From the NCBI GenBank assembly GCA_030066735.1, contig JASJBB010000005.1:43740-107739 (forward strand): a stretch of 64,000 nt of DNA. Reading direction: 5' to 3'. This document shows, one piece after another, positions 1-8,995 of the stretch (positions are counted from its first letter, which is position 1; every line of letters starts with the position of its first letter). The notes beneath the pieces were generated by a model. It was not told the origin of the DNA, searched no databases, and saw only the letters and a list, made by a program, of their open reading frames with translations. The stretch comes from Woeseiaceae bacterium. Its GTDB lineage: Bacteria; Pseudomonadota; Gammaproteobacteria; Steroidobacterales; Woeseiaceae. The translations under genes and the position numbers were made by a program.

Positions 1-579
1 GAACACTTTGTCCACGGTCGGCCCATCGAGGGCCCGTTCGACGAACACCTGCGGCAGGCCGTGTTTGCGATGGGCTGCTTCTGGGGCGTCGAACGCCGCT
101 TCTGGCAACTGGACGGCGTCTACACGACGGCCGTCGGCTACGCCGGCGGCACGACGCCAGACCCGGACTACAAGCTGGTGTGCTCGGGATCGACGGGGCA
201 TGCCGAGGTCGTGCTCGTGGTTTTCGATCCGGCCGTCATTTCCTACGAACGGCTGCTGGCCGAATTCTGGGAAAACCACGACCCTACCCAGGGCATGCGC
301 CAGGGCAATGACATCGGCACGCAATATCGCTCTGCCATATACACGCTCGACGACGACCAGGATGCCGCGGCGCGGCAGTCCCTGCCCGGCTACCAGGCTG
401 AATTGCACAAGGCCGGGTACGGCGACATCACCACCGAGATCAAGGCCCTCGACAAGTTCTGGTACGCCGAGGACTACCACCAGCAGTACCTCGCGAAAAA
501 CCCGGGCGGCTATTGCGGCGTCGGCGGCACCGGCGTGAGCTGCCCGGTCGGGCTTGTCACGGACCGCCGGTCTGCCTGA
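1..579 (+). CDS. msrA: peptide-methionine (S)-S-oxide reductase MsrA, 5'-truncated by window edge
   Basis: MsrA reduces methionine-S-sulfoxide in proteins with thioredoxin as electron donor. The frame is open from base 1, and the residues before the GTG at 61 (HGRPIEGPF) match the usual MsrA lead-in to the active site, so the true start lies outside the window. The catalytic motif GCFWG with its nucleophilic Cys follows at once. The family blocks [19 protein letters not shown] and [14 protein letters not shown] are present, the last with the usual C-terminal resolving-Cys region. folE follows 13 bases after the stop, so the two may be cotranscribed. The family call is secure; only the N-terminus is missing. 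Confidence 0.95.
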   Translation, partial: EHFVHGRPIEGPFDEHLRQAVFAMGCFWGVERRFWQLDGVYTTAVGYAGGTTPDPDYKLVCSGSTGHAEVVLVVFDPAVISYERLLAEFWENHDPTQGMRQGNDIGTQYRSAIYTLDDDQDAAARQSLPGYQAELHKAGYGDITTEIKALDKFWYAEDYHQQYLAKNPGGYCGVGGTGVSCPVGLVTDRRSA

Positions 580-592
580 CCAGGAAACTCCC

Positions 593-1198
593 ATGTCCAA
601 GAGAACCACCCGATCGCGCAAGCCGCGCAAACCCAGCCGCAAGCAGGCCGAACAGGCGGTCGAGACGCTGCTGTTGTGGGCAGGCGAAGACCCGCGCCGC
701 GAAGGCCTCATCGACACGCCGAAACGCGTCGCCGAGGCCTATAACGACTGGTTTAGCGGCTACAAATCGAACCCGGTGCAGTATCTCCGGCGCACGTTCG
801 AGGAAGTCGAGGGCTATGACGAGATGATCGTCCTGCGCGATATCGAGTTCGAATCACACTGCGAACACCACATGGCGCCCATCATCGGCAAGGCGCACGT
901 GGGTTACCTGCCGCGTAACAAGGTCGTTGGCATCAGCAAACTCGCTCGCGTCGTCGAGGCGTTTGCCCGGCGCTTCCAGGTCCAGGAAAAGATGACGGCG
1001 CAAATCGCAAACTGCATCGAAGACGTGCTCAAACCGAAGGGCGTCGGGGTGGTCATTGAGGCCGTGCACCAGTGCATGACGACGCGCGGCATCCACAAAG
1101 GCGGCGTGTCGATGGTGACCAGCCAGATGCTGGGATCGTTTCGCAAGGACGCCCGCACACGCGCAGAATTCCTGCGCATGATCGGCAACGACCGCTAG
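593..1198 (+). CDS. folE: GTP cyclohydrolase I
   Basis: FolE converts GTP to 7,8-dihydroneopterin triphosphate, the first step of folate (and pterin) synthesis, in the cytoplasm. The 201-residue product shows the family signatures TPKRVAEAY, the zinc/active-site segment [36 protein letters not shown] and the C-terminal [11 protein letters not shown] with the second Cys ligand. I chose ATG 593 because AGGAA lies a few bases upstream; the track start at 554 (TTG) would overlap msrA. The N-terminus is Lys/Arg-rich (about 20 residues) before the conserved core. Length fits the bacterial type I enzyme. Confidence 0.95.
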   Translation: MSKRTTRSRKPRKPSRKQAEQAVETLLLWAGEDPRREGLIDTPKRVAEAYNDWFSGYKSNPVQYLRRTFEEVEGYDEMIVLRDIEFESHCEHHMAPIIGKAHVGYLPRNKVVGISKLARVVEAFARRFQVQEKMTAQIANCIEDVLKPKGVGVVIEAVHQCMTTRGIHKGGVSMVTSQMLGSFRKDARTRAEFLRMIGNDR

Positions 1199-1204
1199 GT
1201 CCGG

Positions 1205-2851
1205 TCAGTCGAGCCCGAGTTCCGCGGGCCCCTGGTTGAAGACGATGTCGACCGGGATGCTGGCCCGGGTCAGGCGATCGAGGTCTGCCTGCAGCTGATC
1301 GCCGATCACTCCCCTGGTATTCGTCAGTTCGGCAGCGCCGTCGTAATCGCCGTCGCCCTGCAACGTCAGCAGCAACCGGGACAGGTCCGCCATGGCCTCG
1401 CGCATGCGTTCGAAATCGACGCGGTAGCGGCCGGTTTCAGCATCGCGCACGAAAGCGCCGGCGTCCATGAAGAAATTGAAGCGCACCATGTTGGCCTTGC
1501 CGTGCGCGCTGCTTGCGCCGAACCGGATGGAACGAAAGACGCTGGTCATGAAAGTCACGTAGTAGTCGCGCAGATCGACATCGCCGAGTTCGCCCGCGTC
1601 GTAAAGGGCGGTCACCATGTACAGGCCGAGCACGTCAGCCTTGCCTTCCTCGATGCTCGATGCGACGTCGCGCAGCGCCTCGCCGACCGTGCTGTTGCCG
1701 TCGATCGTGTACTTGATGCCGAGGCCGTGCGCGACCTCGTGGAACATCGTGTTGCTGAAGAACGCATCGAACGTGATGTGCTGCCGCTGTGAGGCATCGA
1801 CGAGCTCGTCGGCGATGGGCTCGAGTATCTTGTCGAACTTCGCGCGCATCGCGTTCTTGAGCTGCAACCGCCGCGTGCCCTTCTGGAGCTGCACGTCCTC
1901 ATCGTTGGGCAGGTTGATGGCAATGGTCTTCGAACCGGCATTGCTGTCACCGGCGTAGTAGACGACGTCATAGGCATTGAGGTCGGCGTCCGAACCCGGC
2001 GATTCCATCTTGTAGGCGTCGGGCACGGGCAGTCCTTCCTGCAGCTCCGGCAGGAAGGCCGCGAAACGCGCCAGGTTGGCGCTCCACTCCATGTCCTTGA
2101 TCAACACGTAGGCCGAGTACGCGGCGCGATAACCGAACAGCTGGTCCTCGTAGGTCTCGATGGGACCGATAACGACATCGACCTCATTGTCCTTGACCTC
2201 CATCCAGTACAGGTCGCTGACCTTGAAGTCGTCGCTGATCAGGGCCGCCGCGCGCAAATTCAGGTAGTTGGCAAAATCCTGGCTGTCTGCGAGATCGGCC
2301 GCCTGGCGCAACAGGTCGGCCGCTGCCTTGAGCTCGTCGGCATAGGCGACGTGGTAGGGCACGAGCGTGAGCACGCCGTTCTCGTCGCGCCGCACCAGCG
2401 AGTAGAGGCCGCTCTTGCCCGGCAGGTAAGCGGCCTCGAACTCCTCGACCGTCATGTCGGCCGGGTAGAAGTTGGCGCCGGCCGGTTTCGGCCCGGCATC
2501 CTTGACGAACGGCCGATTGCCGTCGAGCCGGTCCCAGGGGCCGTAGTTGATCTCGGCAAAGCGTCTTTCGTCGCCCGCGCCCAGAGAGTCCAGCAAGCTG
2601 CGGTAGTTGTCACCGTAAGCCTGGCGCCAGAACAGGCCGTCCATGATGTCGGCAGCCTCGATCAGCACCCCGATCATCTCGCGCTGATCGTCGGTGAGAT
2701 AGCTCAGGTCGGCCGTGAGCGTGAAATCGGCATAGATCTCGGGCCGCGCCTTGCCCTCGACGAGCGGCTCGACCGTGGTTTCGGGCATCGGTTCCTCGGC
2801 ACAAGCTATGAGGAACAGGCTGGCGATCATCGGAGTGATTTTTCGAAACAT
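1205..2851 (-). CDS. M49-like (dipeptidyl-peptidase III family) zinc peptidase lipoprotein
   Basis: This 548-residue protein begins with a lipoprotein signal ending in LFLIAC, so it is probably anchored to the cell envelope. Around residues 370-410 it has HEVAHGLG, an HExxH zinc motif, and then SSIEEGKADVLGLY, a typical second zinc-ligand helix of DPP III-type M49 enzymes. Classical DPP III has HExxxH; the shorter HExxH here fits a divergent bacterial branch. The body is acidic with many Asp/Glu, suggesting an exported protein. It is monocistronic, convergent with folE (6 bases between stops). Substrate is unknown. The metallopeptidase call is good; the exact family assignment is from memory of motifs. 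Confidence 0.75.
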   Translation of the reverse strand: MFRKITPMIASLFLIACAEEPMPETTVEPLVEGKARPEIYADFTLTADLSYLTDDQREMIGVLIEAADIMDGLFWRQAYGDNYRSLLDSLGAGDERRFAEINYGPWDRLDGNRPFVKDAGPKPAGANFYPADMTVEEFEAAYLPGKSGLYSLVRRDENGVLTLVPYHVAYADELKAAADLLRQAADLADSQDFANYLNLRAAALISDDFKVSDLYWMEVKDNEVDVVIGPIETYEDQLFGYRAAYSAYVLIKDMEWSANLARFAAFLPELQEGLPVPDAYKMESPGSDADLNAYDVVYYAGDSNAGSKTIAINLPNDEDVQLQKGTRRLQLKNAMRAKFDKILEPIADELVDASQRQHITFDAFFSNTMFHEVAHGLGIKYTIDGNSTVGEALRDVASSIEEGKADVLGLYMVTALYDAGELGDVDLRDYYVTFMTSVFRSIRFGASSAHGKANMVRFNFFMDAGAFVRDAETGRYRVDFERMREAMADLSRLLLTLQGDGDYDGAAELTNTRGVIGDQLQADLDRLTRASIPVDIVFNQGPAELGLD

Positions 2852-2906
2852 GGCGAATGGGTCTGGCTGGGATGGAAGCGAATTATGGCACTAATGGGCT
2901 CTGATC

Positions 2907-2965
2907 GGGACGCCTTTCATCGGAGGTAAAGCGCAGCTCGGCGAGCCATGAAGATGAAAGGTCCC
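2907..2965 (+). repeat. conserved-loop/variable-stem hairpin element, copy A
   Basis: A 12-base-pair stem (CCTTTCAT/ATGAAAGG plus GGGA/TCCC, with a two-base bulge) encloses a loop holding GTAAAGCGCAGC-TCG-GCGAGCCATGA. The same core occurs at 53.0, 54.8 and 63.7 kb with unrelated stem sequences. This copy lies 12 bases beyond the murI stop codon, between murI and the start of the M49-like gene. Its stem is the shortest of the four. No U-tract follows, so it is not a standard intrinsic terminator. Confidence 0.8.
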
Positions 2966-2977
2966 CCGCCCGTCGCT

Positions 2978-3802
2978 TTACAGGTCCACGACTTCAATAT
3001 CCTTCCAGGTCAGGTCGCGGCCGAGGAATTGTCCACCGACTCGGGCGAAACGGGTCGCACCGTCCGTGGCGAGGAGCGTCAGGTCGCCATCCGCGTCATC
3101 GTCGCGCGCAATGCCGAGTTCGGCCAGCAGCTCGCGCGCCGCCCTGGCCGTCGTATTGGCCGAGTCGACGATCGCCACGCCATCGTCGAAGACGGCGCGA
3201 AACGTGTCTCGCAGCAGCGGAAAGTGGGTGCAGCCGAGGATGACGCTGTCCGGCCGGCGCGCGGCGTCGGGCAATTCCTCGAGGTAACGCTGCACGATGG
3301 CCTCGCCGATCGCGCCGTCGTTCCAGCCCTCTTCGGCCAGGGACACGAGCAGTTCGCAGGCCAGTTCGTCCACCGCGGCCTGCGGGTCCAGGCTATGTAT
3401 CGCTGCACGGTAGGCGCCCAGCCGCACGGTCGCCTCGGTCGCCAGGACGAGATGGCGGCCACCCGGCTTCGCGGTGACGGCTGCGGTCGCACCGGGCACA
3501 ACGACACCGATAACAGGCAGCGGCTGCATCTGTTCGCGCAGCGCGTCGAGCGCCACGGCCGACGCCGTGTTGCAGGCCACGACCAGCATCTTGATGTCAC
3601 GTTGTTGCAGCAATGCCGTCGCCTGGCAGGCGTAACGGGCGATCGAAGCCGGGCTCTTGGTTCCGTAGGGCAGGCGCGCGGTGTCGCCCAGGTAGACGAG
3701 ACGCTCGTGGGGCATCTCGGCCTGCAAGGCCTTGAGGACCGTGAGTCCGCCGACGCCCGAATCGAAGACCCCGATCGAGCGCGTTGCGTCCGCTGCATTC
3801 AT
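2978..3802 (-). CDS. murI: glutamate racemase
   Basis: MurI interconverts L- and D-glutamate to supply D-Glu for peptidoglycan. The 274-residue product begins IGVFDSGVGGLTVLKAL, carrying the first catalytic region, continues with YLGDTARLPYGTKS and VACNTASA (catalytic Cys in ACNT), and has the second catalytic Cys in ILGCTHFPLL. I start it at ATG 3802 rather than the track start at 3997, because the extra 65 residues have no family match and would run through the start of the divergent SRPBCC gene. Divergent from that gene with about 48 bases between starts. A conserved-loop hairpin follows the stop. Confidence 0.95.
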   Translation of the reverse strand: MNAADATRSIGVFDSGVGGLTVLKALQAEMPHERLVYLGDTARLPYGTKSPASIARYACQATALLQQRDIKMLVVACNTASAVALDALREQMQPLPVIGVVVPGATAAVTAKPGGRHLVLATEATVRLGAYRAAIHSLDPQAAVDELACELLVSLAEEGWNDGAIGEAIVQRYLEELPDAARRPDSVILGCTHFPLLRDTFRAVFDDGVAIVDSANTTARAARELLAELGIARDDDADGDLTLLATDGATRFARVGGQFLGRDLTWKDIEVVDL

Positions 3803-3850
3803 CGGCGCATTGTACTGTGGAGTCGGCGCAACATTGAATACAATGCCGCC

Positions 3851-4864
3851 ATGCAGAAGCTCCTCTACGGCGTTGTCGCCTTCATCATCGCGTTGCTCGT
3901 TATCGGGCTGACCCTGCCACGTTACGCTCGCGTCGAGGTGGAAGCGCAGATCGACGCGTATCCGGCCACGGTTTTCGCCCTGGTCAACGACTTCCATCGC
4001 GTGACCATGTGGTCGCCATGGCTGGAAGCAGACCCCAACGCCAGGGTCGTGATCTCTGGCCCGGCGCGTGGCGTCGGTGCGACCATGACCTGGGACGGTA
4101 CGATCATCGGCACCGGAACACAGGTCATTACCGACAGCCGCCCATTCGGGTACGTGGCTACTACGATCAATCCGGGCGAATCCGGTGAAGCAAGAACCTG
4201 GTTCAACCTGGCGGGGAATGGCCAGTCGACGCAGGTAACGTGGCGCTTCGAAACGGACTATGGCTTTAACGTACTCGGGCGCTTCTTCGGCCTGGCTTTT
4301 GCAGGCATCGTGCGCAGGGACTACGAAGCGGGCCTTGCCCGTCTTCGGGACTATGCCGAGAGCCTGCCCGGCGCCGACTTCAGCGACCTGCAGATCGAGC
4401 AGCTCGTCGTCGAGGCTGCCGACATCGCTTACCTGCCAACGACCTCGATCCCGGAGCCCGCGGCGATGTCCGAGGCTATGGGCGATGCGTACTTCGAAAT
4501 CCTCGGCTTTATTGACACACAGGGGCTTTCGGAGGCCGGAGCGCCGCTGTCGATTACCCGGTCTTTCAGCGGCTCAGAGCTGCAGTTTGATGCCGCAATC
4601 CCGGTGCGGGGCGTCACTGAGGACACTCCGCGCGAAGGCCATCGGGTGAAAATCGGGTCGACGTACGCGGGCAATGTGATCCGTGTGCGCCATGTCGGCT
4701 CTTACCGCACGCTGGGCGCCACGCACTTCAAGATCGGCGCTTACCTCGGGGCGCTGGGCATAAAACGGGCCGGCGCCGCCTGGGAGTCCTACGTGAGCGA
4801 TCCGACCAGGGTGCCGGAAGCGGAGCTGGTGACCTACGTTTACTACCCGATCAGTTCGACTTGA
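3851..4864 (+). CDS. SRPBCC-family protein with GyrI-like effector-binding domain
   Basis: The 337-residue product has an N-terminal membrane anchor or signal (LLYGVVAFIIALLVIGLTLP). Residues about 30-170 look like an SRPBCC/polyketide-cyclase-like fold (VFALVNDFHRVTMWSPW, then TWDG and TWRFETDYG). The last 150 residues resemble the GyrI/AraC-effector-binding fold, with VRHVGSYRTLG and a final TYVYYPI strand. Such fusions are common in Proteobacteria but have no established reaction; ligand binding at the membrane is the reasonable inference. Start ATG 3851 was chosen over 2948, which runs through murI on the other strand. Its stop overlaps that of the next, convergent gene by 14 bases. Confidence 0.75.
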   Translation: MQKLLYGVVAFIIALLVIGLTLPRYARVEVEAQIDAYPATVFALVNDFHRVTMWSPWLEADPNARVVISGPARGVGATMTWDGTIIGTGTQVITDSRPFGYVATTINPGESGEARTWFNLAGNGQSTQVTWRFETDYGFNVLGRFFGLAFAGIVRRDYEAGLARLRDYAESLPGADFSDLQIEQLVVEAADIAYLPTTSIPEPAAMSEAMGDAYFEILGFIDTQGLSEAGAPLSITRSFSGSELQFDAAIPVRGVTEDTPREGHRVKIGSTYAGNVIRVRHVGSYRTLGATHFKIGAYLGALGIKRAGAAWESYVSDPTRVPEAELVTYVYYPISST

Positions 4865-5222
4865 CCAGGAATGGCGGCACGACCTCGGGGTCCTGGCTGT
4901 CGAGCGGCAGGGCCATATCGTCGCCAGGGCTGAGCCGTACCAGCTCGCCGTAGAGAGAAACAACGGAAACGGCACATTCGGAGGCTTCGTGGACCGACAT
5001 CTTGCGCACCGAGGCGCAGATCGGCCCTTCGCCGTTCAGCGGGGAAACGCGGTGCATCTGGTGTTTCAGGTTGGAGAATGTCTTCTTGAGCGAACCGGGC
5101 AATTCGTCTTCACTGATTTCGCCAAGGTTATCTTCGTAGGCTTTGATAAGTCTTTGTTTTATATGGCCATGGCCGGCCAGCACCGAGACTGCGGCGTAAA
5201 AGCGGTCAACGTGGTACGACAT
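4851..5222 (-). CDS. conserved-looking hypothetical protein
   Basis: I do not recognise this 123-residue protein. It is soluble, mixed alpha-rich, beginning MSYHVDRFYAAVSVLAGHG and containing HIKQRLIKAYEDNL and SVHEASECAVSVVSLYGEL, the latter likely a helix. No signal peptide or membrane segment is visible. I prefer ATG 5222 to the track start at 5276 because GGAG sits five bases before it. It converges with the SRPBCC gene (14-base overlap of the 3' ends). The 194 bases up to ileS hold no gene I can support. Clean codon use and a good ribosome site argue it is a real gene. Confidence 0.6.
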   Translation of the reverse strand: MSYHVDRFYAAVSVLAGHGHIKQRLIKAYEDNLGEISEDELPGSLKKTFSNLKHQMHRVSPLNGEGPICASVRKMSVHEASECAVSVVSLYGELVRLSPGDDMALPLDSQDPEVVPPFLVKSN

Positions 5223-5416
5223 TTCCACTCCAGCGTTTTTCATTATTTTTGGGGCTGCTTTCATGGCGAGCAGCACTTACGCTATTGAGCGACTACCTCC
5301 TGTAGTCCGCGGTCCTCTCAAACCGCTTCATCCTTGATGGACTCGTGATCTTTCAGATACCTGCGCCCGGTTTTTATAACAGAGATCGCAAAGTGCACGC
5401 AAGTAGTGCAATACCC

Positions 5417-8400
5417 CTATGCCTTGCGGAACTCGACCGCCCACATCTCCTCGCCCAGTTCGCGGTCAATCGTGAAAATCGCGTCGGACTGGCCGGTCTC
5501 CCAGCCCGTGGCCAGGGTCTCGGCCATGACATAATCCCGATGCGCCGCGAGCGCCTTTTCGACCCCCGGCGAGCCTGAGATGCCCAGCACGATCCGGTCC
5601 GAGACCTCGAGCCCGGCCTGCTTGCGGGCGTCCTGCACCGAGCGGATGAGCTCACGCGCCACGCCCTCGTCGATCAGCTCGTCGCTGAGCGCCGTATCGA
5701 GCTCGACAAGGTACCCGGCCTCCTCGGCGCAAGCGAATCCCTCGCTCGCTTCGGTCTCCACCAGGAAATCGTCAGCCGGCAGCGGCTCGTCGATCATCGG
5801 CAGCGGGTAGGCTTCGCCCTGCGCAACGGCGCGGGCGATAGCGGCGCCATCGGCCTCTTCCTCGAGCCACTTGCGGATCAGCGGAATCTTCGGTCCCAGG
5901 CCTTTCCTGCCCAGGGACGGCGTGTTGACCTTGATGCGATAGCTCACGTGGCTCGCATCACGGGCAATGAACTCAATGGCCTTGACGTTGAGTTCCTCGA
6001 GCACCTGGTCCTGGTTTTGCTCCAGCGCCGCGCGCGCCTCCTCCGACGGGGCGCGCACCAGCAGGCGGGACAGCGGCTGCCGTGTCCGCACGCCGGACTG
6101 GCCGCGAGCGGCGCGCCCGAGCCCGACGACCTTTTGCACGACGCCGATCTTGAACAGCAAATCGTCGTCGCGCCAGGCCGGGTCCGGCTCCGGCCAGCTC
6201 GACATGTGCACGCTGTCGGGCGCTTGCGTGTTCACGCTGCGCACCAGGTTCTGGTACACGTTTTCGGCAAGGAACGGCACGAACGGCGCCATGAGCTCGG
6301 TCACTCCGGTTAGGCACTCGTACAACGTCAGGTAGGCAACGTGCTTGTCCTCGGGATCGGTCGACTTCCAGAAGCGGCGGCGGTTGCGTCGCACATACCA
6401 GTTGCTGAGCTGATCGACAAAGGACTCGATAGCCTCACCGGCGCCCTTCGCGTCGTAGTCATCCATGGCTGCGGTCACGGCCGTAATGGTCTTGTGCAGC
6501 AACGCAATCGCCCAGCGGTCGATTTCGGGACGGTCCTGAACCGGCACGTGGCGGCCGAAGTCCACGTCATCGAGCCGCGCATACAGTACGAAGAAACCGT
6601 AGGTGTTCCAGAACGTATTGATAAACGAGCTCGCGACGTCAGCGACAATCTCGACCGAGATGCGTTTTTGAACATCGGGCGACAGCCGCGCCAGGAAGTA
6701 CCAGCGCAGGGCGTCGGCCCCGACCGTGTCAAAGACGTCATAGGGGTCGACGATGTTGCCGAGCGACTTGGACATCTTCTTGCCGTCCTTGTCGACGATG
6801 TGGCTGAGGCAAATGCAGTTCCTGTAGGCCACGCTGTCGGAGACCAGCGTTGCGATCGCGTGCAGCGTATAGAACCAGCCGCGCGTCTGGTCGATGGCCT
6901 CGCAAATGAAGTCGGCCGGGAAGTGCTTGTCGAATTTGTCCCGGTTGGCGAACGGGTAATGCCATTGCGCGTAGGACATGGCGCCCGAGTCGAACCAGCA
7001 ATCGATCACCTCGGGCACGCGCCGCCAGGTCCTGCCGTCTTTCTCGAACGTGATGTCGTCGACGGCCGGGCGGTGCAGGTCGAGGTCGCTTAAATCGGTT
7101 CCGGCCAATTCGCTCAACTCTTCTACCGAACCAATACAGACAAATTCACCTTGCCCGTCGGTCCACACCGGTAATGGAGTGCCCCAAAACCGTTCGCGCG
7201 ACAGCGCCCAGTCGATGTTGTTCTCGAGCCAGTTGCCGAAACGGCCTTCGCGGATGTGCTCCGGCACCCACTTGATGGTGTTGTTGAGCTCGACCATGCG
7301 GTCGCGGAACTGCGACGTGCGGATGTACCAGGCGTTCTTGGCGTAGTAGATGATCGGGTCGCCCGTGCGCCAGCCGAACGGGTAGCTGTGGGTGATTCGC
7401 TCGGAGCGGAACATCAGGCCGCGGTCCTTGAGAATTCGGATCAGCGGTTTGTCGGCATCCTTGAAGAACATGCCCTTGACGGGCTCGACGTCGTCGAGGA
7501 AATTGCCGTCGAGGCCGACGCCGTGCACGACGGGCAGTCCATGTTCCTGGCCGAACACCAGGTCGTCCACGCCGTAGGCCGGCGCCGTGTGCACGATGCC
7601 GGTGCCACTCTCGGTGCTGACGAAGTCCGCTGCATACACCTTGAAGGCTGCGTCCGAGTCGACCTCGAGGTAGTCGAACAGGCGTTCATACTCGACACCC
7701 ACGAGCGCCGCGCCCTTGACGGTCTTGACGACCGTGTGCGCCATGTCGCCAAACACGCTCTCCCGCAGCGCCTCGGCCAGGATCAGCGTTTCGCCGTCGA
7801 CCTCGCAGTAGCTGTAGTCGATGTCCGCGCCGACCGCGAGCGCGAGATTCGACGGCAGGGTCCAGGGCGTCGTGGTCCAGACCAGGATCGAGGTTTTGTC
7901 CTCGCCCTTGACCCTGAAACGTACGGTTATCGACGGGTCCTCGACGTCGCGGTAACCGAGCGACAGCTCGTGCGACGACAACGTGGCCCCAATGCGCGGG
8001 TCGTAAGGCACGACCTTGTAACCCTTGTAGATGAGGTCGCCGTCCCAGATCGTCTTCAGCAGGTGCCAGACCGATTCGATATAGGAGTTGTTGAGCGTGT
8101 AATAGGCCTCGTCGAGGTTGACCCAGAAACCCATGCGCTCCGTCATGCGCTCCCAGTCATTGATATAGGTCATGACCGATTCGCGGCACAGTCGCGTGAA
8201 CTCGGCGATACCGACTTTCTGCTCGATCTCGTCCTTGTCGTAGCTGTCGATCAGGCCCTTTTTCTTGAGGTGCTTTTCGACCTCGTGCTCGACCGGCAGG
8301 CCGTGGGTGTCCCAGCCAGCCTTGCGCGGCACGTAATAGCCGCGCATCGTCTTGTAGCGCGGGAACGCGTCCTTGAAGCTGCGGGCCAGCACGTGGTGAA

Positions 8401-8569
8401 TGCCCGGTTTGCCATTAGCCGTCGGCGGCCCTTCGTTGAAGCTGAACTGCGGGCCATCCTCGTTCTGGTGCAGGGTCCTGGCGAACGTGTCGTGTTCGCG
8501 CCAGAACTCCAGCACCTCCTCCTCGAGGGCCGGCCCGTTGTATCGGCCCTGTACTTCTTTAAAGGTCAA
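5417..8569 (-). CDS. ileS: isoleucyl-tRNA synthetase, long (IleS2/eukaryote-like) form
   Basis: IleS charges tRNA-Ile with isoleucine. The 1050-residue product has the class I signature in the variant form GKPGIHHVLAR (for HIGH), GWDTHGLPVEHEVEK, the editing-domain region VWTTTPWTLPSNLAL, and KKMSKSLGN. Length and motif style fit the long IleS type seen in Bacteroidetes, Actinobacteria, some Firmicutes and eukaryotes, not the ~940-residue enzyme usual in Gammaproteobacteria, and it lacks that enzyme's C-terminal zinc finger. Long-type enzymes are often mupirocin-insensitive. The start is TTG, with GGAG about ten bases upstream; no earlier start fits. A T-box leader lies directly upstream, which suggests acquisition of gene and switch together. 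Confidence 0.95.
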   Translation of the reverse strand: MTFKEVQGRYNGPALEEEVLEFWREHDTFARTLHQNEDGPQFSFNEGPPTANGKPGIHHVLARSFKDAFPRYKTMRGYYVPRKAGWDTHGLPVEHEVEKHLKKKGLIDSYDKDEIEQKVGIAEFTRLCRESVMTYINDWERMTERMGFWVNLDEAYYTLNNSYIESVWHLLKTIWDGDLIYKGYKVVPYDPRIGATLSSHELSLGYRDVEDPSITVRFRVKGEDKTSILVWTTTPWTLPSNLALAVGADIDYSYCEVDGETLILAEALRESVFGDMAHTVVKTVKGAALVGVEYERLFDYLEVDSDAAFKVYAADFVSTESGTGIVHTAPAYGVDDLVFGQEHGLPVVHGVGLDGNFLDDVEPVKGMFFKDADKPLIRILKDRGLMFRSERITHSYPFGWRTGDPIIYYAKNAWYIRTSQFRDRMVELNNTIKWVPEHIREGRFGNWLENNIDWALSRERFWGTPLPVWTDGQGEFVCIGSVEELSELAGTDLSDLDLHRPAVDDITFEKDGRTWRRVPEVIDCWFDSGAMSYAQWHYPFANRDKFDKHFPADFICEAIDQTRGWFYTLHAIATLVSDSVAYRNCICLSHIVDKDGKKMSKSLGNIVDPYDVFDTVGADALRWYFLARLSPDVQKRISVEIVADVASSFINTFWNTYGFFVLYARLDDVDFGRHVPVQDRPEIDRWAIALLHKTITAVTAAMDDYDAKGAGEAIESFVDQLSNWYVRRNRRRFWKSTDPEDKHVAYLTLYECLTGVTELMAPFVPFLAENVYQNLVRSVNTQAPDSVHMSSWPEPDPAWRDDDLLFKIGVVQKVVGLGRAARGQSGVRTRQPLSRLLVRAPSEEARAALEQNQDQVLEELNVKAIEFIARDASHVSYRIKVNTPSLGRKGLGPKIPLIRKWLEEEADGAAIARAVAQGEAYPLPMIDEPLPADDFLVETEASEGFACAEEAGYLVELDTALSDELIDEGVARELIRSVQDARKQAGLEVSDRIVLGISGSPGVEKALAAHRDYVMAETLATGWETGQSDAIFTIDRELGEEMWAVEFRKA

Positions 8570-8586
8570 AATCCGTTCTCCAAACT

Positions 8587-8850
8587 AAAACGCCCCGGGC
8601 GCAATCTGCGCCCGGGGCGATGAATGCTCATCACGGTACCACCCGGTTTCACGACCGCCTCGCGGCAATCGCCTCCTGGGTCCTGCGACCCGACGCCCGT
8701 GTCGTGGGCCAGCCGGCTGCGTCTACTCGAAAACTTTGGGGCAGCGACTCCGGGGTGATATTCGGCGGACTCTGGCCCGGAGCTCGCACCATCCTCCGGT
8801 CGCTGTGGCCTGAGCGGCCCGCCTACTCGTCCCCATCGACGTCTTGCCGG
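8587..8850 (-). ncRNA. T-box riboswitch (tRNA-Ile sensing) leader of ileS, with terminator
   Basis: Read on the minus strand, the leader has all the key T-box parts. Stem I is closed by CAGCGAC (8805-8799) and GTCGCTG (8748-8742), with GGATGGTGCGAGC inside. The specifier region GAATATCACC contains ATC, an Ile codon, followed by A. A GAGTAG segment and linker follow. The T-box sequence is GGGTGGTACCGTG, where the UGGU bulge (8641-8638) would pair with the ACCA end of tRNA-Ile. An antiterminator can form from CCGGG/CCCGG around the helix GATGA-GCAT-TCATC. Competing with it is a perfect 13-base-pair terminator (8591-8619), then TTTT. The remaining 8851-8995 holds no gene and should contain both divergent promoters, which I could not place. 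Confidence 0.9.
8591..8619 (-). terminator. intrinsic terminator of the ileS T-box leader
   Basis: CGCCCCGGGCGCA pairs perfectly over 13 bases with TGCGCCCGGGGCG around a three-base loop, and the minus strand continues TTTTAG. The 5' half of the stem is shared with the T-box antiterminator, so only one of the two can form. It ends about 20 bases before the ileS start codon. Confidence 0.9.
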
Positions 8851-8995
8851 AAAACTAGCCGCAAGTAACCGAAATTACAAGCAAAAAGTCGCCGAAAGCG
8901 GCTTAAGTCCGCTGGTTATATGCCGATAACCATGCCATACCGAGTATAAGTAGCCAGCCGATGATCGCACAAAGGACTGCCGCGACAGCCGCCCT

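Noticed and set aside
5277-5416. Short ORFs and possible regulatory RNA between the hypothetical gene and ileS
   Set aside because: No ribosome site, hairpin plus T-run, or conserved motif could be seen.
7256-8623. 455-residue plus-strand ORF opposite ileS
   Set aside because: Long antisense frames arise from GC-rich codon bias; composition is His/Val/Asp/Arg-rich with no domain, and ileS on the other strand is certain.
8620-8868. 82-residue plus-strand ORF upstream of ileS
   Set aside because: It is the antisense of the T-box leader; no ribosome site and no family resemblance.
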